A DNA stretch of 5,931 nt, taken from NCBI GenBank assembly GCA_964393115.1, contig CAYMST010000290.1, positions 1 to 5,931 of the forward strand, given 5' to 3'. The stretch comes from CAYMST01 sp964393115 (GTDB lineage: Bacteria; Bacteroidota; Bacteroidia; Cytophagales; Cyclobacteriaceae). The notes below the pieces were generated by a model. The model did not search any database, was not told the DNA's origin, and worked only from the letters and a program-made list of their open reading frames with translations. Of this stretch, positions 5,744 through 5,931 are shown piece after piece. How positions within the stretch are numbered: position 1 is the stretch's first letter; the number at the start of each line of letters is the position of its first letter. Both the position numbers and the translations under genes were made by a program.

Positions 5744-5784
5744 TGACTATAAAAATAGTTGTATTACTAATTTTATAGTTATTA
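5741..5784 (+). terminator. Long AU-rich stem-loop at the permease stop codon, possible terminator or operator
   Basis: TAATGACTATAAAAATAG (5741-5758) pairs with CTAATTTTATAGTTATTA (5767-5784). Of 18 positions 16 are complementary, one of the other two is a G-U wobble, and the loop is 8 nt. The left arm includes the TAA stop of the permease. A smaller hairpin, ACTAT-aaaa-ATAGT (5746-5759), competes with it. There is no GC-rich stem, so it is not a classical intrinsic terminator. It could be a 3' mRNA stability element, or DNA bound by a regulator of the deacetylase gene that starts 8 bp later. A weak -7-like TATTATTG (5780-5787) overlaps its right end. Confidence 0.4.
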
Positions 5785-5791
5785 TTGCTGA

Positions 5792-5931
5792 ATGAGAAGA
5801 ATAACTGTATTGACAATGGTGATTTTCGTGAATCACCTTGTTGCTCAGGTCAACCGTAAAATATGTATTTCGGTTGACGATCTGCCGGCTGTTTCTTACG
5901 GGATGAAGAACGACGTGGAGATATCCTGGGG
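5792..5931 (+). CDS. Polysaccharide deacetylase (NodB-like) family protein, secreted, N-terminus only
   Basis: The frame opens at ATG 5792, right after an in-frame TGA (5789-5791), and remains open for 46 codons to the window edge. The first ~19 residues (MRRITVLTMVIFVNHLVAQ) form a short basic-then-hydrophobic signal peptide with likely cleavage after VAQ. The mature part begins with KICISVDDLPAVSYG (residues 23-37). The VDDLP sequence matches the first NodB motif, in which D29 would be the catalytic base and D30 a metal ligand. Members remove acetyl groups from cell-wall or capsular sugars in the periplasm. The His-containing motifs lie beyond the edge and cannot be checked. The gene follows the permease by 48 bp on the same strand, with a stem-loop between, so it may be a separate transcript. 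Confidence 0.75.
   Translation, partial: MRRITVLTMVIFVNHLVAQVNRKICISVDDLPAVSYGMKNDVEISW

Overview
The window looks like chromosomal DNA of a Bacteroidota bacterium, most likely a Cytophagales-type lineage. The evidence is protein families typical of that phylum (PadR-linked FtsX-like permeases with an N-terminal prefix domain, a short Crp-like regulator, a SMUG2-like uracil-DNA glycosylase), a TAnnTTTG-type promoter element, little use of Shine-Dalgarno sequences, and moderate-to-low GC. No mobile element, tRNA, rRNA or CRISPR array is visible.

Layout: (1) 1-565, minus strand: a padR-like gene (227-565) whose stop overlaps by one base the start of a permease gene that runs off the left edge. 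Only the 75-residue prefix region of this permease is in the window. (2) 566-676: a divergent intergenic region holding two identical 14-bp repeats that bracket the padR promoter. (3) 677-2007, plus strand: a Crp/Fnr-family regulator, a spacer rich in hairpins, then an uncharacterised multi-pass membrane protein. (4) 2004-2678, minus strand: a SMUG2-like uracil-DNA glycosylase whose 3' end overlaps the membrane-protein gene by 4 bp. (5) 2679-2783: a divergent regulatory region with several inverted repeats. (6) 2784-5743, plus strand: a second padR-like gene overlapping by ATGA a complete 871-residue FtsX/MacB-type permease. (7) 5741-5784: a long AU-rich stem-loop over the permease stop codon. 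(8) 5792-5931: the beginning of a secreted NodB-like polysaccharide deacetylase, cut by the right edge.

The main theme is two paralogous padR-permease cassettes in opposite orientations around an unrelated crp / membrane protein / glycosylase block. Each pairs a small winged-helix regulator with a translationally coupled permease, and no ABC ATPase is encoded nearby. Their promoters share one architecture although the DNA motifs differ: a proximal site starts at the last base of the -10/-7 element, and a second copy lies 42-43 bp upstream (centre to centre). The proximal sites share the core ACAATTnnGTAA. This suggests paired operators for PadR autoregulation, possibly through looping or cooperative binding, and is the most testable new observation here.
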